This document shows positions 1 to 7,259 of a DNA stretch of 40,482 bases, piece after piece (within the stretch, counting starts at the first letter, position 1; every line of letters starts with the position of its first letter). Origin of the DNA: an uncultured Prevotellaceae bacterium (GTDB lineage: Bacteria; Bacteroidota; Bacteroidia; Bacteroidales; Bacteroidaceae); assembly GCA_937910905.1 (NCBI GenBank), contig CALEPV010000002.1, positions 1-40,482 on the forward strand, given 5' to 3'. The notes under the pieces were generated by a model. It ran no database searches and had not been told where the DNA came from. It saw only the letters and a list, made by a program, of their open reading frames with translations. A program made the position numbers and the translations under genes.

Positions 1-113
1 TTCATATTCAGACACTTGCATCTTATAAGGCCTTTTTTGCTGCGGATGTTAGGATCATGGTGCCATTTAATAAAAAAGGTGTGACTAAGTGTCCGTGTAA
101 TGATTAAAAGTAG

Positions 114-121
114 TACCTTTG
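114..121 (+). promoter_or_regulatory. -7 promoter box for glycosyltransferase gene
   Basis: TAccTTTG matches the Bacteroidota -7 consensus TAnnTTTG and lies 22 nt before the chosen ATG. I see no clear -33 TTG at the usual distance. The box overlaps a possible TTG start at 119, which argues for the ATG at 143 instead. Confidence 0.6.
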
Positions 122-142
122 CGCCCGATTTGTAAAGTAAGC

Positions 143-958
143 ATGACACAAGATCTCGTTTCTATCATAATGCCGTCGTTCAATGCCGCACGTTTTATCG
201 CGGAGAGCATTGACAGCATCTTGTGTCAGACATACCAAAACTGGGAACTGCTCATAACCGACGACTGCTCGTCGGACGGCACCGTAGACATACTGAAGCG
301 ATATGCTGAGCGCGACCAGCGCATACGTCTGTTCCTAATGACCGACAACATGGGAGCGGGCTACTCGCGCAACCGCAGCATCCGCGAGTCCAAAGGCAGA
401 TACATAGCCTTCTGCGACAGCGACGACCGCTGGCTGTCCGACAAGCTGGAGCGGCAGATACAGTTCATGCAGCAACATGATAACTGCTGCCTGAGCTACA
501 CATCGTACTTCACCTGCGACGAGCAGGGCGAGCAGAACGGCATAGTCATTGCCCTGCCCCACGTGACGCTGGCCGACATGATGCGCGACAACAAGATCGG
601 TTTCCTCACTGCCGTCTACGATACGCAGCTATGCCCCAAGATGGAGATGCCCATCATGCGCAAACGCCAAGACTGGGCCTACCTGCTGAAGATACTACAG
701 CACTGCGGCACAGCCTACGCCATCACCGACCCACTGGCCATCTACCGCATACGCCACAACTCCATCTCGCGCAAGAAATTCTCACTGATACGTTACAACG
801 CCGCTGTCTACTCTGAGGTGTTCGGCTACAGCAAGACACACGCATACCTGTACCTCACATTCGTATTCCTGCCCACTTTCGGATGGAAACGGCTCACCAA
901 CGCAATCAACAACTACAGATACATGAAGCTGTGGCACAGAAGAGCCACAAAAAAATAA
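143..958 (+). CDS. Family 2 glycosyltransferase
   Basis: Predicted cytoplasmic GT-A glycosyltransferase that moves a sugar from a nucleotide donor to a surface polysaccharide or glycolipid acceptor. The N-terminus has the family signature (VSIIMPSFNAARF), followed by the ITDDCSSDGT nucleotide-binding region and a DxD-type motif in FCDSDDRW. The protein is about 271 aa, usual for single-domain family 2 enzymes, and has no strong membrane segment. I chose ATG 143 because the alternative TTG at 119 overlaps the -7 box. It stands alone in front of a tRNA gene, so its acceptor cannot be inferred from neighbours. The family call is solid; donor and acceptor are unknown. Confidence 0.88.
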   Translation: MTQDLVSIIMPSFNAARFIAESIDSILCQTYQNWELLITDDCSSDGTVDILKRYAERDQRIRLFLMTDNMGAGYSRNRSIRESKGRYIAFCDSDDRWLSDKLERQIQFMQQHDNCCLSYTSYFTCDEQGEQNGIVIALPHVTLADMMRDNKIGFLTAVYDTQLCPKMEMPIMRKRQDWAYLLKILQHCGTAYAITDPLAIYRIRHNSISRKKFSLIRYNAAVYSEVFGYSKTHAYLYLTFVFLPTFGWKRLTNAINNYRYMKLWHRRATKK

Positions 959-992
959 TTGACAAACGCTGGCTGATTCAAAAGAAAAGATG

Positions 993-1000
993 TACCTTTG
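993..1000 (+). promoter_or_regulatory. -7 promoter box for tRNA-Val
   Basis: TAccTTTG lies 20 nt upstream of the first tRNA base, the right distance for a tRNA transcript with a short leader. The only TTG nearby (959-961) is farther upstream than a normal -33 element. Confidence 0.6.
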
Positions 1001-1019
1001 CAGCCGCAAATGCAAAACT

Positions 1020-1097
1020 AGGAGCGTAGCTCAGTTGGTTCAGAGCGCTTCAGTCACATTGAAGAGGTCATCGGTTCGAGCCCGATCGTTCCTACCA
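1020..1097 (+). tRNA. tRNA-Val (anticodon CAC)
   Basis: A full cloverleaf can be drawn. The acceptor stem AGGAGCG (1020-1026) pairs with CGTTCCT (1087-1093) with one G-T wobble. The D stem is GCTC/GAGC. The anticodon stem CTTCA/TGAAG encloses GTCACAT, with anticodon CAC at 1055-1057. The T stem ATCGG/CCGAT encloses TTCGAGC. Discriminator A is at 1094 and an encoded CCA at 1095-1097. It reads the valine codon GUG. Base 32 is G, less usual than a pyrimidine. It has its own -7 box and terminator. Confidence 0.93.
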
Positions 1098-1102
1098 CCG
1101 AA

Positions 1103-1136
1103 GGCGGGCTTGCCACCAGGCAAGCCCGCCTCTGTT
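1103..1136 (+). terminator. Intrinsic terminator after tRNA-Val
   Basis: A perfect 12-bp GC-rich hairpin, arms 1103-1114 and 1119-1130 with loop ACCA, is followed by TCTGTTT. It separates the tRNA from prfA. Confidence 0.85.
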
Positions 1137-1164
1137 TAATACTCTACAGCAAACACCTAAGCCA

Positions 1165-2280
1165 ATGGCAACAGAAAACAATCAACTACTTGACAAACTG
1201 GAGGGACTGGTAAGCAGGTACGAGGAAGTCGGCACATTGATAACCGACCCGTCTGTCATAGCCGACCAGCGCCGCTACGTCAAACTCACAAAGGAGTACA
1301 AGGATCTCGGAGCGATAGTGAAGAAACGGAAGGAATACGTGCAGACACTGCAGACCATCGAGGATGCCAAGGAGATGATAGCAGCTGAGGATGATCCTGA
1401 GATGAAGGAGATGGCACGCGATGAGCTGAACGCCGCTCAGGAGCATCTGCCAGAACTGGAGGAGGAGATCAAGCTGCTGCTCATCCCTGCCGACCCTGAG
1501 GATGACAAGAACGTCATCATGGAGATACGCGGTGGCACAGGTGGCGACGAGGCTGCCCTGTTCGCCGGCGACCTGTTCCGCATGTACACCAAGTACTGTG
1601 AGACGAAAGGTTGGAAGGTGGCTGTGTCGAGCTTCACCGAGGGTGCTGCCGGCGGCTACAAGGAAATCATATTCTCTGTGACAGGAGAGAAGGTCTACGG
1701 CACACTGAAGTACGAGAGCGGTGTCCACCGCGTGCAACGCGTGCCGGCCACGGAGACGCAGGGGCGTGTACACACCAGTGCCGCCACCGTGGCTGTGCTA
1801 CCTGAAGCCGAGGAGTTCGACGTAGAGATCAACGAGGGCGCCATCAAGTGGGACACCTTCCGCAGCTCCGGTGCCGGCGGCCAGAACGTGAACAAGGTGG
1901 AGTCGGGCGTGCGTGCCCGCTACATGTGGGCCAACCCCATCACTGGCGAGACCGAGGAGATACTAGTAGAGTGTACCGAGACACGCGACCAGCCCAAAAA
2001 TAAGGAACGCGCGCTGGCACGCCTGCGTACATTCATCTACGACAAGGAGCACCAGAAGTACATCGACGACATCGCCAGCCGCCGCAAGACGATGGTCAGC
2101 ACCGGCGACCGTTCCGCCAAGATACGCACCTACAACTATCCGCAGGGCCGCATCACCGACCACCGCATAGGCTACACCATCTACAACCTCGCCGCCTTCA
2201 TGGACGGAGACATCCAGGAGTGCATTGACAGGCTGATAGTGGCAGAGAATGCGGAGAGGCTGAAAGAATCTTCACTATAA
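1165..2280 (+). CDS. prfA: Peptide chain release factor 1
   Basis: Cytoplasmic class I release factor that recognises UAA and UAG in the ribosomal A site and triggers peptidyl-tRNA hydrolysis. The tripeptide PAT (residues 194-196, in HRVQRVPATETQGR) is the RF1-type codon-reading motif; RF2 has SPF there. The catalytic GGQ is at 238-240 within SSGAGGQNVNK. The 371-aa length fits the family (E. coli RF1 is 360). The N-terminal 110 residues form the charged helical domain 1, and the conserved block RTYNYPQGRITDHR lies near the C-terminus. The start ATG 1165 follows the tRNA terminator, so it probably has its own promoter, but I see no clear -7 box in the short gap. Confidence 0.97.
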   Translation: MATENNQLLDKLEGLVSRYEEVGTLITDPSVIADQRRYVKLTKEYKDLGAIVKKRKEYVQTLQTIEDAKEMIAAEDDPEMKEMARDELNAAQEHLPELEEEIKLLLIPADPEDDKNVIMEIRGGTGGDEAALFAGDLFRMYTKYCETKGWKVAVSSFTEGAAGGYKEIIFSVTGEKVYGTLKYESGVHRVQRVPATETQGRVHTSAATVAVLPEAEEFDVEINEGAIKWDTFRSSGAGGQNVNKVESGVRARYMWANPITGETEEILVECTETRDQPKNKERALARLRTFIYDKEHQKYIDDIASRRKTMVSTGDRSAKIRTYNYPQGRITDHRIGYTIYNLAAFMDGDIQECIDRLIVAENAERLKESSL

Positions 2281-2292
2281 GGCTCACACAAA

Positions 2293-2345
2293 CCTATCCC
2301 CTGCCTCCCCGTGAGGGAGCGAGTGGATACCATCTGAGGGATAGG
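2293..2345. repeat. Nested palindrome after prfA
   Basis: Outer arms CCTATCCC (2293-2300) and GGGATAGG (2338-2345) enclose an inner hairpin CTCCC/GGGAG (2305-2309, 2315-2319). It could terminate prfA transcription, although no T-run follows. The C-rich then G-rich composition resembles the palindromic elements at 2421-2457 and inside pyrF, so it may be a diverged member of that group. Confidence 0.5.
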
Positions 2346-2420
2346 GACATAGCTTCAATAAACAAATAGCAAATAGATAGTGAGTAATACACTGAGTAAT
2401 AACCGCAAACAAAGGTAACC

Positions 2421-2457
2421 GCCCTTTCCCAACAGGGAGGAAAGGGGGTGGGTCTTC
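2421..2457. repeat. Short palindromic element before pyrF
   Basis: CCCTTTCCC is followed by GGGAGGAAAGGG and then by a stretch whose reverse complement begins AAGAAGACCCACCCCC. That matches the layout of the two elements inside pyrF (AAG, CCC-rich arm, short centre, GGG-rich arm). It occupies the position where the pyrF ribosome-binding site would be and ends just before the ATG at 2463. Confidence 0.5.
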
Positions 2458-2462
2458 TTGAT

Positions 2463-3377
2463 ATGAACCGAGAACAACTTTATGCAAATATCCTGCGGAA
2501 GCAGAGCTTTCTGTGCGTAGGATTGGACACCGACGTGCGGAAGCTGCCGCAATGTCTGGTGGAGAGACAAGAGAAGGAAGAAGGATTTGATGCCATCTTT
2601 GAATTCAACAAGGCTATAATCGATGCCACCGCTGAGTACTGCATAGCCTATAAGCCCAACCTCGCATTCTACGAGGCACAAGGCGTGAAGGGATGGATGG
2701 CATTCGAGCGGACGGTAAAGTACATCCGCGAGAGCTACCCTGACCAGTTCATCATTGCCGATGCCAAGCGCGGCGACATAGGCAACACGTCGAAGCTCTA
2801 CGCCCGGACATTCTTCGAGGAGATGGACGTTGACGCAGTAACCGTAGCTCCATACATGGGCGAAGACAGCGTCACACCGTTCCTCGGCTATGAAGGCAAG
2901 TGGGTGATACTGCTGGCGCTGACGAGCAACAAGGGGTCCATGGACTTTCAGAGAAGCCCTCTCCTAACCACCCCCAAGGGGGAGAAGCCCAATGCAGATG
3001 GGGGGCAAATGGAACTGACAGGCGAGAGACTGTTTGAGAGAGTGATAAAGCGCAGCCAGGAGTGGACAAGGGACTCATCCCCTTCGGGGGAGGCTGGGAG
3101 GGGGCTTGATGCTCTCATGTACGTCGTAGGTGCCACACAGGGTCGTACATTTGAGGACATCCGCAAGATAGCACCTGACCACTTCCTGCTTGTGCCTGGC
3201 ATAGGCGCTCAAGGCGGTTCACTGGAGGAAGTATGCCGCTACGGCATGAATTCACAGTGCGGCCTTATCGTGAACTCATCGCGTGCCATCATCTACGCTG
3301 ACAGCACAGAGCGCTTCGCCGAAGTGGCTGGCGAGAAAGCTCGCGAGGTTCAGCAGCACATGGCCGCATTGCTATAA
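2463..3377 (+). CDS. pyrF: Orotidine 5'-phosphate decarboxylase with two in-frame insertions
   Basis: Cytoplasmic TIM-barrel enzyme for the last step of UMP synthesis, OMP to UMP plus CO2. The substrate and catalytic loop DAKRGDIGNT (D100, K102, D105) is intact, as are FLCVGLDTD near the N-terminus and the phosphate-binding VPGIGAQGG. I chose ATG 2463 (MNREQLY) over an upstream GTG at 2448, which lies in a palindromic repeat. At 304 aa it is about 30 residues longer than the roughly 274 usual for Bacteroidota type 2 enzymes. The surplus lies in two places, about residues 163-181 and 202-214, where the DNA carries G/C-rich palindromic elements read in frame. Both fall after the catalytic loop, probably in surface loops, so the enzyme is probably functional. 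Confidence 0.95.
   Translation: MNREQLYANILRKQSFLCVGLDTDVRKLPQCLVERQEKEEGFDAIFEFNKAIIDATAEYCIAYKPNLAFYEAQGVKGWMAFERTVKYIRESYPDQFIIADAKRGDIGNTSKLYARTFFEEMDVDAVTVAPYMGEDSVTPFLGYEGKWVILLALTSNKGSMDFQRSPLLTTPKGEKPNADGGQMELTGERLFERVIKRSQEWTRDSSPSGEAGRGLDALMYVVGATQGRTFEDIRKIAPDHFLLVPGIGAQGGSLEEVCRYGMNSQCGLIVNSSRAIIYADSTERFAEVAGEKAREVQQHMAALL
2952..3008. repeat. Palindromic element inserted in pyrF, copy 1
   Basis: A stretch starting AAGCCCTCTCCTAACCACCC with centre CCCCCAAGGGGG and a G-rich tail interrupts the normal PyrF sequence between SMDFQ and MELTGERLFERV. It stays open in the pyrF frame and encodes about 19 extra residues (begins RSPLLTTPKGEK). The edges are approximate because no target duplication is evident. 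Confidence 0.7.
3070..3107. repeat. Palindromic element inserted in pyrF, copy 2 (inverted)
   Basis: The centre CCCCTTCGGGGG is followed by AGGCTGGGAGGGGGCTT. The reverse complement (AAGCCCCCTCCCAGCCTCCC) aligns with copy 1, so this is the same kind of element in the opposite orientation. It adds about 13 residues (SSPSGEAGRGL) between SQEWTRD and ALMYVVGATQ without breaking the frame. Confidence 0.7.
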
Positions 3378-3393
3378 GCTGCACTATTACAAG

Positions 3394-3594
3394 CTACTTG
3401 TGTCTGTTCGCACGGGCTCGGCGGATATCGGCCTTCTTCTTGGCCGAGCCGGACCCGTGCGCACCTGTAGCATAGCCTTTCTTCTTGGCCTTGGTTTTCA
3501 CACGACCTTGCTCGTCGCGTGAAGGTCCTTTTGGTGCACCTCGAAAGGTGACACCATTAAGGATAACTTCATCGATATTATCGGAGGTGTGCAT
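3394..3594 (-). CDS. Possible small basic protein downstream of AICAR formyltransferase
   Basis: A 66-residue reading frame whose ATG lies 9 nt after the stop of the upstream minus-strand formyltransferase gene, so it could be translated from the same mRNA. The C-terminal half is very rich in Lys, Arg, Gly and Ala (KTKAKKKGYATG, SAKKKADIRRARANRHK), as in small nucleic-acid- or ribosome-associated proteins. It has no signal peptide or membrane segment. I do not recognise a family and suggest no function. Position and composition favour a real gene, but a chance frame in the 226-nt gap to the convergent pyrF is possible. Confidence 0.45.
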   Translation of the reverse strand: MHTSDNIDEVILNGVTFRGAPKGPSRDEQGRVKTKAKKKGYATGAHGSGSAKKKADIRRARANRHK

Positions 3595-3603
3595 AGCCTG
3601 TGA

Positions 3604-4788
3604 TTAATGATGGAACAATCTCACACCTGTGAAGGCCATAGCGATGCCGTACTTGTCGCATGTGCTGATGACATGGTCATCGCGCACGCTGCCACCAGCC
3701 TGGGCAATCCACTCAACACCGCTCTTGTGTGCACGCTCAACATTGTCGCCGAAGGGGAAGAAGGCATCGGAGCCTAGTGCTACACCACGGTTCTGTGCTA
3801 TCCAAGCGGTCTTCTCCTCACGCGACAGCGGTTCCGGGCGTTCTGTAAAAAACTGCTGCCAAGCACCATCGCGCAGTACATCCTCGTACTCATCGCCTAT
3901 AAATATATCTATTGTGTTGTCGCGGTCGGCACGACGTATGCCCGGCACGAAAGGCAATGCCATCACGCGAGGGTGCTGACGCAGCCACCACGTGTCGGCC
4001 TTCTGACCGGCAAGACGTGTACAGTGTATACGGCTCTGCTGACCAGCACCGATGCCTATGGCCTGACCGTCCTTGACATAGCACACGGAGTTGGATTGTG
4101 TGTACTTCAGTGTAATGAGCGCAATCACAAGGTCACGACGCGCCTCTGCAGGAAACTCCTTGCACTCTGTGGGGATATTCTCAAACAGAGAGGGGTCATC
4201 AAGACGCACCTCGTTGCGTCCCTGCTCAAAGGTGATGCCGAATACCTGCTTGTGCTCCACGGGTGCCGGACGATAGGCGGGGTCTATCTGCACCACATTG
4301 TACGTACCCTTGCGCTTTTCACGCAGTATGGCCAATGCTTCATCCGTATAACCAGGAGCAATGACACCGTCGGACACCTCGCGCTTGATGAGACGGGCTG
4401 TAGCCTCATCGCATGTATCGCTCAGCGCGATGAAGTCGCCATAGGAACTCATACGGTCAGCGCCGCGTGCACGGGCATAGGCAGAAGCTATAGGAGTGAG
4501 CTCAAAGTCGACATCGTCAACCCAATAAATTTTACGCAGCGTGTCGCTGAGCGGCAGACCCACAGCAGCACCTGCAGGTGATACGTGCTTGAAGCTGGTG
4601 GCAGCCGGCAGACCCGTTGCCTCTTTAAGCTCCTTGACCAGCTGCCATGCATTCAGTGCATCAAGGAAGTTGATATAACCCGGCCTTCCGCTGAGCACCT
4701 TGATAGGTAGCTCGGAGCCGTCGGCCATATAGATTCGAGATGGTTTCTGGTTGGGATTGCACCCATACTTCAGTTCCAATTCATTCAT
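3604..4788 (-). CDS. AICAR formyltransferase, single-domain
   Basis: Catalyses transfer of a formyl group from 10-formyl-THF to AICAR, the penultimate step of IMP synthesis. The protein (394 aa from ATG 4788) carries only the AICAR transformylase half of PurH; the IMP cyclohydrolase (MGS-like) domain is absent. The conserved catalytic pair Lys-His appears in SFKHVSPAGAA (K67, H68). Further conserved blocks are YTDEALAIL, QSNSVCYVKDGQAIGIGAGQ and FPFGDN. The start MNELELKYGCNPNQKP is chosen because the frame upstream of it runs through the divergent promoter region and the neighbouring barrel gene. Stand-alone enzymes of this kind exist in Bacteroidota beside a bifunctional PurH; whether this genome also has one cannot be seen here. 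Confidence 0.9.
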   Translation of the reverse strand: MNELELKYGCNPNQKPSRIYMADGSELPIKVLSGRPGYINFLDALNAWQLVKELKEATGLPAATSFKHVSPAGAAVGLPLSDTLRKIYWVDDVDFELTPIASAYARARGADRMSSYGDFIALSDTCDEATARLIKREVSDGVIAPGYTDEALAILREKRKGTYNVVQIDPAYRPAPVEHKQVFGITFEQGRNEVRLDDPSLFENIPTECKEFPAEARRDLVIALITLKYTQSNSVCYVKDGQAIGIGAGQQSRIHCTRLAGQKADTWWLRQHPRVMALPFVPGIRRADRDNTIDIFIGDEYEDVLRDGAWQQFFTERPEPLSREEKTAWIAQNRGVALGSDAFFPFGDNVERAHKSGVEWIAQAGGSVRDDHVISTCDKYGIAMAFTGVRLFHH

Positions 4789-4816
4789 TGTGAGTATGAT
4801 TTTCGGTTTACGCTCG

Positions 4817-4847
4817 CAAAGGTAAGCAAAGAAAGTTATTGTTACAA
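4817..4847 (-). promoter_or_regulatory. Promoter of the AICAR formyltransferase gene
   Basis: On the minus strand TAccTTTG occupies 4824-4817 and TTG occupies 4847-4845, with a 20-nt spacer. Both match the Bacteroidota -7/-33 pattern and point at the ATG at 4788. The element overlaps the divergent promoter of the barrel gene. Confidence 0.65.
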
Positions 4848-4865
4848 GAAAATGGCATATCTTTG
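4839..4865 (+). promoter_or_regulatory. Promoter of the outer-membrane barrel gene
   Basis: TTG (4839-4841) and TAtcTTTG (4858-4865) are separated by 16 nt and lie 20 nt before the ATG at 4886, giving a very short leader. The -33 region overlaps the opposing promoter, so the two genes may compete for RNA polymerase. Confidence 0.65.
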
Positions 4866-4885
4866 CAGTTGCAAAAACCCAATTT

Positions 4886-5503
4886 ATGCGACACCATACT
4901 ACGCTCATACTGCTGATTATTCTGTTCTGCGCCAGTATCACTTCCGGCACACATGCCCAACTGCTGCAGATGGGACTGAAGGGTGGTATGAACCTATCAG
5001 AGATAGATGTGAGCAGTGGCGAACTGTCTACCGAGAACAGTTCTGGCTTCTTCTTGGGGCCTGTGGCACACGTAAAGATTCCATTCCTTGGCTTGGGAGC
5101 CAACATCGCTGCGCTGTACAATCAGAACGACACCGAGATTGACGGGCAGACACTGCGCCAGCATAGTATCGACATACCGCTCAACCTGCGTATCTCCCTG
5201 CACTTAGGGCCACTGGCCAGCTTCTTTGCCGAGGCGGGTCCTCAGATAGCCTTTTCACTGGGCAAACCGAGTGTCAGCCTACAATCGGACAACCTGCGCG
5301 ATGTCAACTGGGATGTTGACGAGACAAACCTTAGTTTCAATGTGGGAGGCGGTCTCAGTATCTGGCACATACAAGTAGGCCTGACCTACAGCATACCCTT
5401 CGGCAACACAGGGCAGTTCACATGGCACAACGCTGCCCACGAGCTGCTACACTCCCCCAGCCAATCGCGGCACTGGCAAATATCTGCCGCTTTACTATTC
5501 TAA
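4886..5503 (+). CDS. Outer-membrane beta-barrel protein (PorT/OMP_b-brl_2-like)
   Basis: A 205-aa exported protein with a cleavable signal peptide (residues 1 to about 24, ending THAQ). It continues as a small barrel: GLKGGMNLSEI opens the first strand, amphipathic strands alternate with short turns (LGLGANIAALYNQ, SFNVGGGLSIWHIQVGL), and it ends in the aromatic AALLF. This layout is typical of the Bacteroidota outer-membrane beta-barrel family. Ligand and role are unknown. The gene has its own promoter and ends 10 nt before the EamA transporter gene, so the two are probably co-transcribed. Confidence 0.8.
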   Translation: MRHHTTLILLIILFCASITSGTHAQLLQMGLKGGMNLSEIDVSSGELSTENSSGFFLGPVAHVKIPFLGLGANIAALYNQNDTEIDGQTLRQHSIDIPLNLRISLHLGPLASFFAEAGPQIAFSLGKPSVSLQSDNLRDVNWDVDETNLSFNVGGGLSIWHIQVGLTYSIPFGNTGQFTWHNAAHELLHSPSQSRHWQISAALLF

Positions 5504-5513
5504 GCCTATAGAC

Positions 5514-6416
5514 ATGTGGATAGTATTAGCCTTCTTCTCGGCAGCCTTGCTTGGCCTGTATGATGTGTGCAAGAAATTTGCGCTTCGCAACAACGCCGTA
5601 CTGACCGTACTTTGGCTGAACACATTGTTCTGCTCGCTGCTGTTTGTGCCGGCCATTGTGCTGTCATACACAGGACACATCACAGCTGACTCCATGTACT
5701 TTGTCCCCGCCACATCATGGGCAGAACAGCGATATGTAATGCTGAAGGCTGTGATAGTGCTGTCATCGTGGCTATGCGGCTACTACGGCATGAAGTGGCT
5801 ACCGCTGACCATCGTGGGACCCATCAATGCTACCCGGCCCGTAATGGTGCTGATAGGAGCCATGCTGGTATTCGGCGAACGACTGAACCTATACCAATGG
5901 ATAGGCGTGCTGCTGGCTATAGTCAGCTTCTTTATGCTGAGCCGCAGCGGGAAGAAAGAGGGCATTGACTTTAGCCACAACAGATGGATAGCACTCATCG
6001 TGATGGCAGCTGTGCTGGGAGCTGTAAGCGGGCTGTACGACAAGTATATCATGGCACCAGTGACCGACGGCGGCGTGGGTATCAACAGAATGACAGTGCA
6101 GAGCTACTACAACCTGTACCAGCTGGCACTGATGACCATTGCCGTGGCACTGATGCGGCGTGGTGAACAGTTCCGCTGGGTATGGACCATCCCACTGATA
6201 TCGATATTCCTCTCCGTGGCCGACTTCGCCTACTTTTATGCATTAAGCATCAGCGGAGCTTTAATCAGCGTAGTGTCAATGATACGCCGTGGTTCCGTAG
6301 TGGTATCCTTCTTCGTCGGGGCAATGGTATTCAAAGAACACAACCTGCGCGCCAAGGTGATAGACCTGGCACTCGTGCTGCTCGGCATGATATTCCTATA
6401 CATTGGGAGCAAGTGA
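5514..6416 (+). CDS. EamA-family (DMT) transporter
   Basis: Inner-membrane protein of 300 aa with about ten hydrophobic segments, arranged as two related halves of five, as in the drug/metabolite transporter superfamily. The first half ends near LLAIVSFFMLSRSGKKEG and the second begins at WIALIVMAAVLGAVSGLYD. The end of the first half contains the typical PINATRPVMVLIGAMLVFGE segment and the end of the second VVSFFVGAMVFKE. It follows the barrel gene by 10 nt. Substrate is unknown; relatives export amino acids, nucleosides or other small metabolites. The family call is firm. Confidence 0.88.
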   Translation: MWIVLAFFSAALLGLYDVCKKFALRNNAVLTVLWLNTLFCSLLFVPAIVLSYTGHITADSMYFVPATSWAEQRYVMLKAVIVLSSWLCGYYGMKWLPLTIVGPINATRPVMVLIGAMLVFGERLNLYQWIGVLLAIVSFFMLSRSGKKEGIDFSHNRWIALIVMAAVLGAVSGLYDKYIMAPVTDGGVGINRMTVQSYYNLYQLALMTIAVALMRRGEQFRWVWTIPLISIFLSVADFAYFYALSISGALISVVSMIRRGSVVVSFFVGAMVFKEHNLRAKVIDLALVLLGMIFLYIGSK

Positions 6417-6460
6417 GCAGACGAACATTAAAGACTGTACATGAACCAAACAGACATATT

Positions 6461-7144
6461 ATGAGAATAAGAACGATAATTCTGGCGATGCTTCCTATGC
6501 TATTGTGGCGCGCCACAGCTGGTGCACAGGAAGATACAACAACAGCTGGTGACACAGCAAGAGTGGCTGCCATGCGTGAAGTCTTCGCAGAGATGCCGCA
6601 GCGCATCATGCCACTTATGACACGCAACAACAGGCTGGACTGCATAGATATGATCGAAGGAAGAGTAGAAGCCAAAGTGCGCAACTCTGTTGACCAGTAC
6701 GTTACGCTCGAAGTGCTGAATGCCGACTACCTCCGGCTGCAGACCAGCAGCAGCTCCACCACGGAGATGAAGCTGTTGCCGTACAAAGGGACACAACTGA
6801 TTGCTATGGTACAAACTGTGCACACCGACCACTTCGACGACAGCGTCATCGCATTCTACGACATGCAATGGCAGCAACAAGATGTGAGCCTGTTCTACAC
6901 GGAGCCGCAAACAGACGCCTATTTCCATGAGTCGCACCACGCTGCAGACTCTGTCAGCATGGCACGTCGTGCCATAGCCGACTTCCATCCGACGAGGATG
7001 GATCTTTCTGCAGAGGAGTGTACACTCACCATCACCCTTCAACTTGGCGATATGGAAACAACGCTGCGACCTGTTGCAGAGGACTCCACACAACCCATGA
7101 CGATGAAATGGGACAGTCTGCACTTTACACCTTTCTTCCGTTAG
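6461..7144 (+). CDS. DUF3256-like exported protein
   Basis: A 227-aa protein with an N-terminal signal peptide (MRIRTIILAMLPMLLWRATAGAQ), predicted periplasmic or surface-exposed. The mature part resembles the Bacteroidota-only DUF3256 family: an opening EVFAEMPQRIMPLMTRNNRLDCIDM region, then beta-rich segments ending in LHFTPFFR. Function is unknown. I placed the start at ATG 6461 because upstream in-frame codons overlap the transporter gene in the wrong register. It sits 44 nt after the transporter and directly upstream of lpxD, which suggests an envelope role, but that is inference. My family assignment rests on pattern recall. Confidence 0.7.
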   Translation: MRIRTIILAMLPMLLWRATAGAQEDTTTAGDTARVAAMREVFAEMPQRIMPLMTRNNRLDCIDMIEGRVEAKVRNSVDQYVTLEVLNADYLRLQTSSSSTTEMKLLPYKGTQLIAMVQTVHTDHFDDSVIAFYDMQWQQQDVSLFYTEPQTDAYFHESHHAADSVSMARRAIADFHPTRMDLSAEECTLTITLQLGDMETTLRPVAEDSTQPMTMKWDSLHFTPFFR

Positions 7145-7222
7145 GTTGGTCTTTGTTACGAATAACGCTGGCATCAAGGCAAAAAACTTATGCCACCACA
7201 TCATAATGTCACCACTTTTGTC

Positions 7223-7230
7223 TAACTTTG
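7223..7230 (+). promoter_or_regulatory. -7 promoter box for the lipid A cluster
   Basis: TAacTTTG matches the Bacteroidota -7 consensus and lies 29 nt before the lpxD ATG at 7260. No convincing -33 TTG is visible at the right distance. It would start lpxD and perhaps the genes behind it, depending on read-through of the element at 8284-8456. Confidence 0.55.
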
Positions 7231-7259
7231 CACCGCTAATAATAAACAAATATATCATT

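Noticed and set aside
1..113. Tail of an upstream gene at the left edge
   Set aside because: I could not support any coding frame or clear terminator in this short stretch.
2448..2462. GTG start for pyrF
   Set aside because: It lies inside a palindromic repeat; MNREQLY at 2463 matches the family start.
4789..5121. N-terminal extension of the AICAR formyltransferase frame
   Set aside because: It runs through the divergent promoters and most of it is antisense to the start of the barrel gene; the family's N-terminus matches MNELELKYG at 4788.
7146..7259. Upstream in-frame extension of lpxD
   Set aside because: It crosses the -7 promoter box at 7223-7230 and uses a non-ATG start; LpxD homology begins at MLFTAQQIADF.
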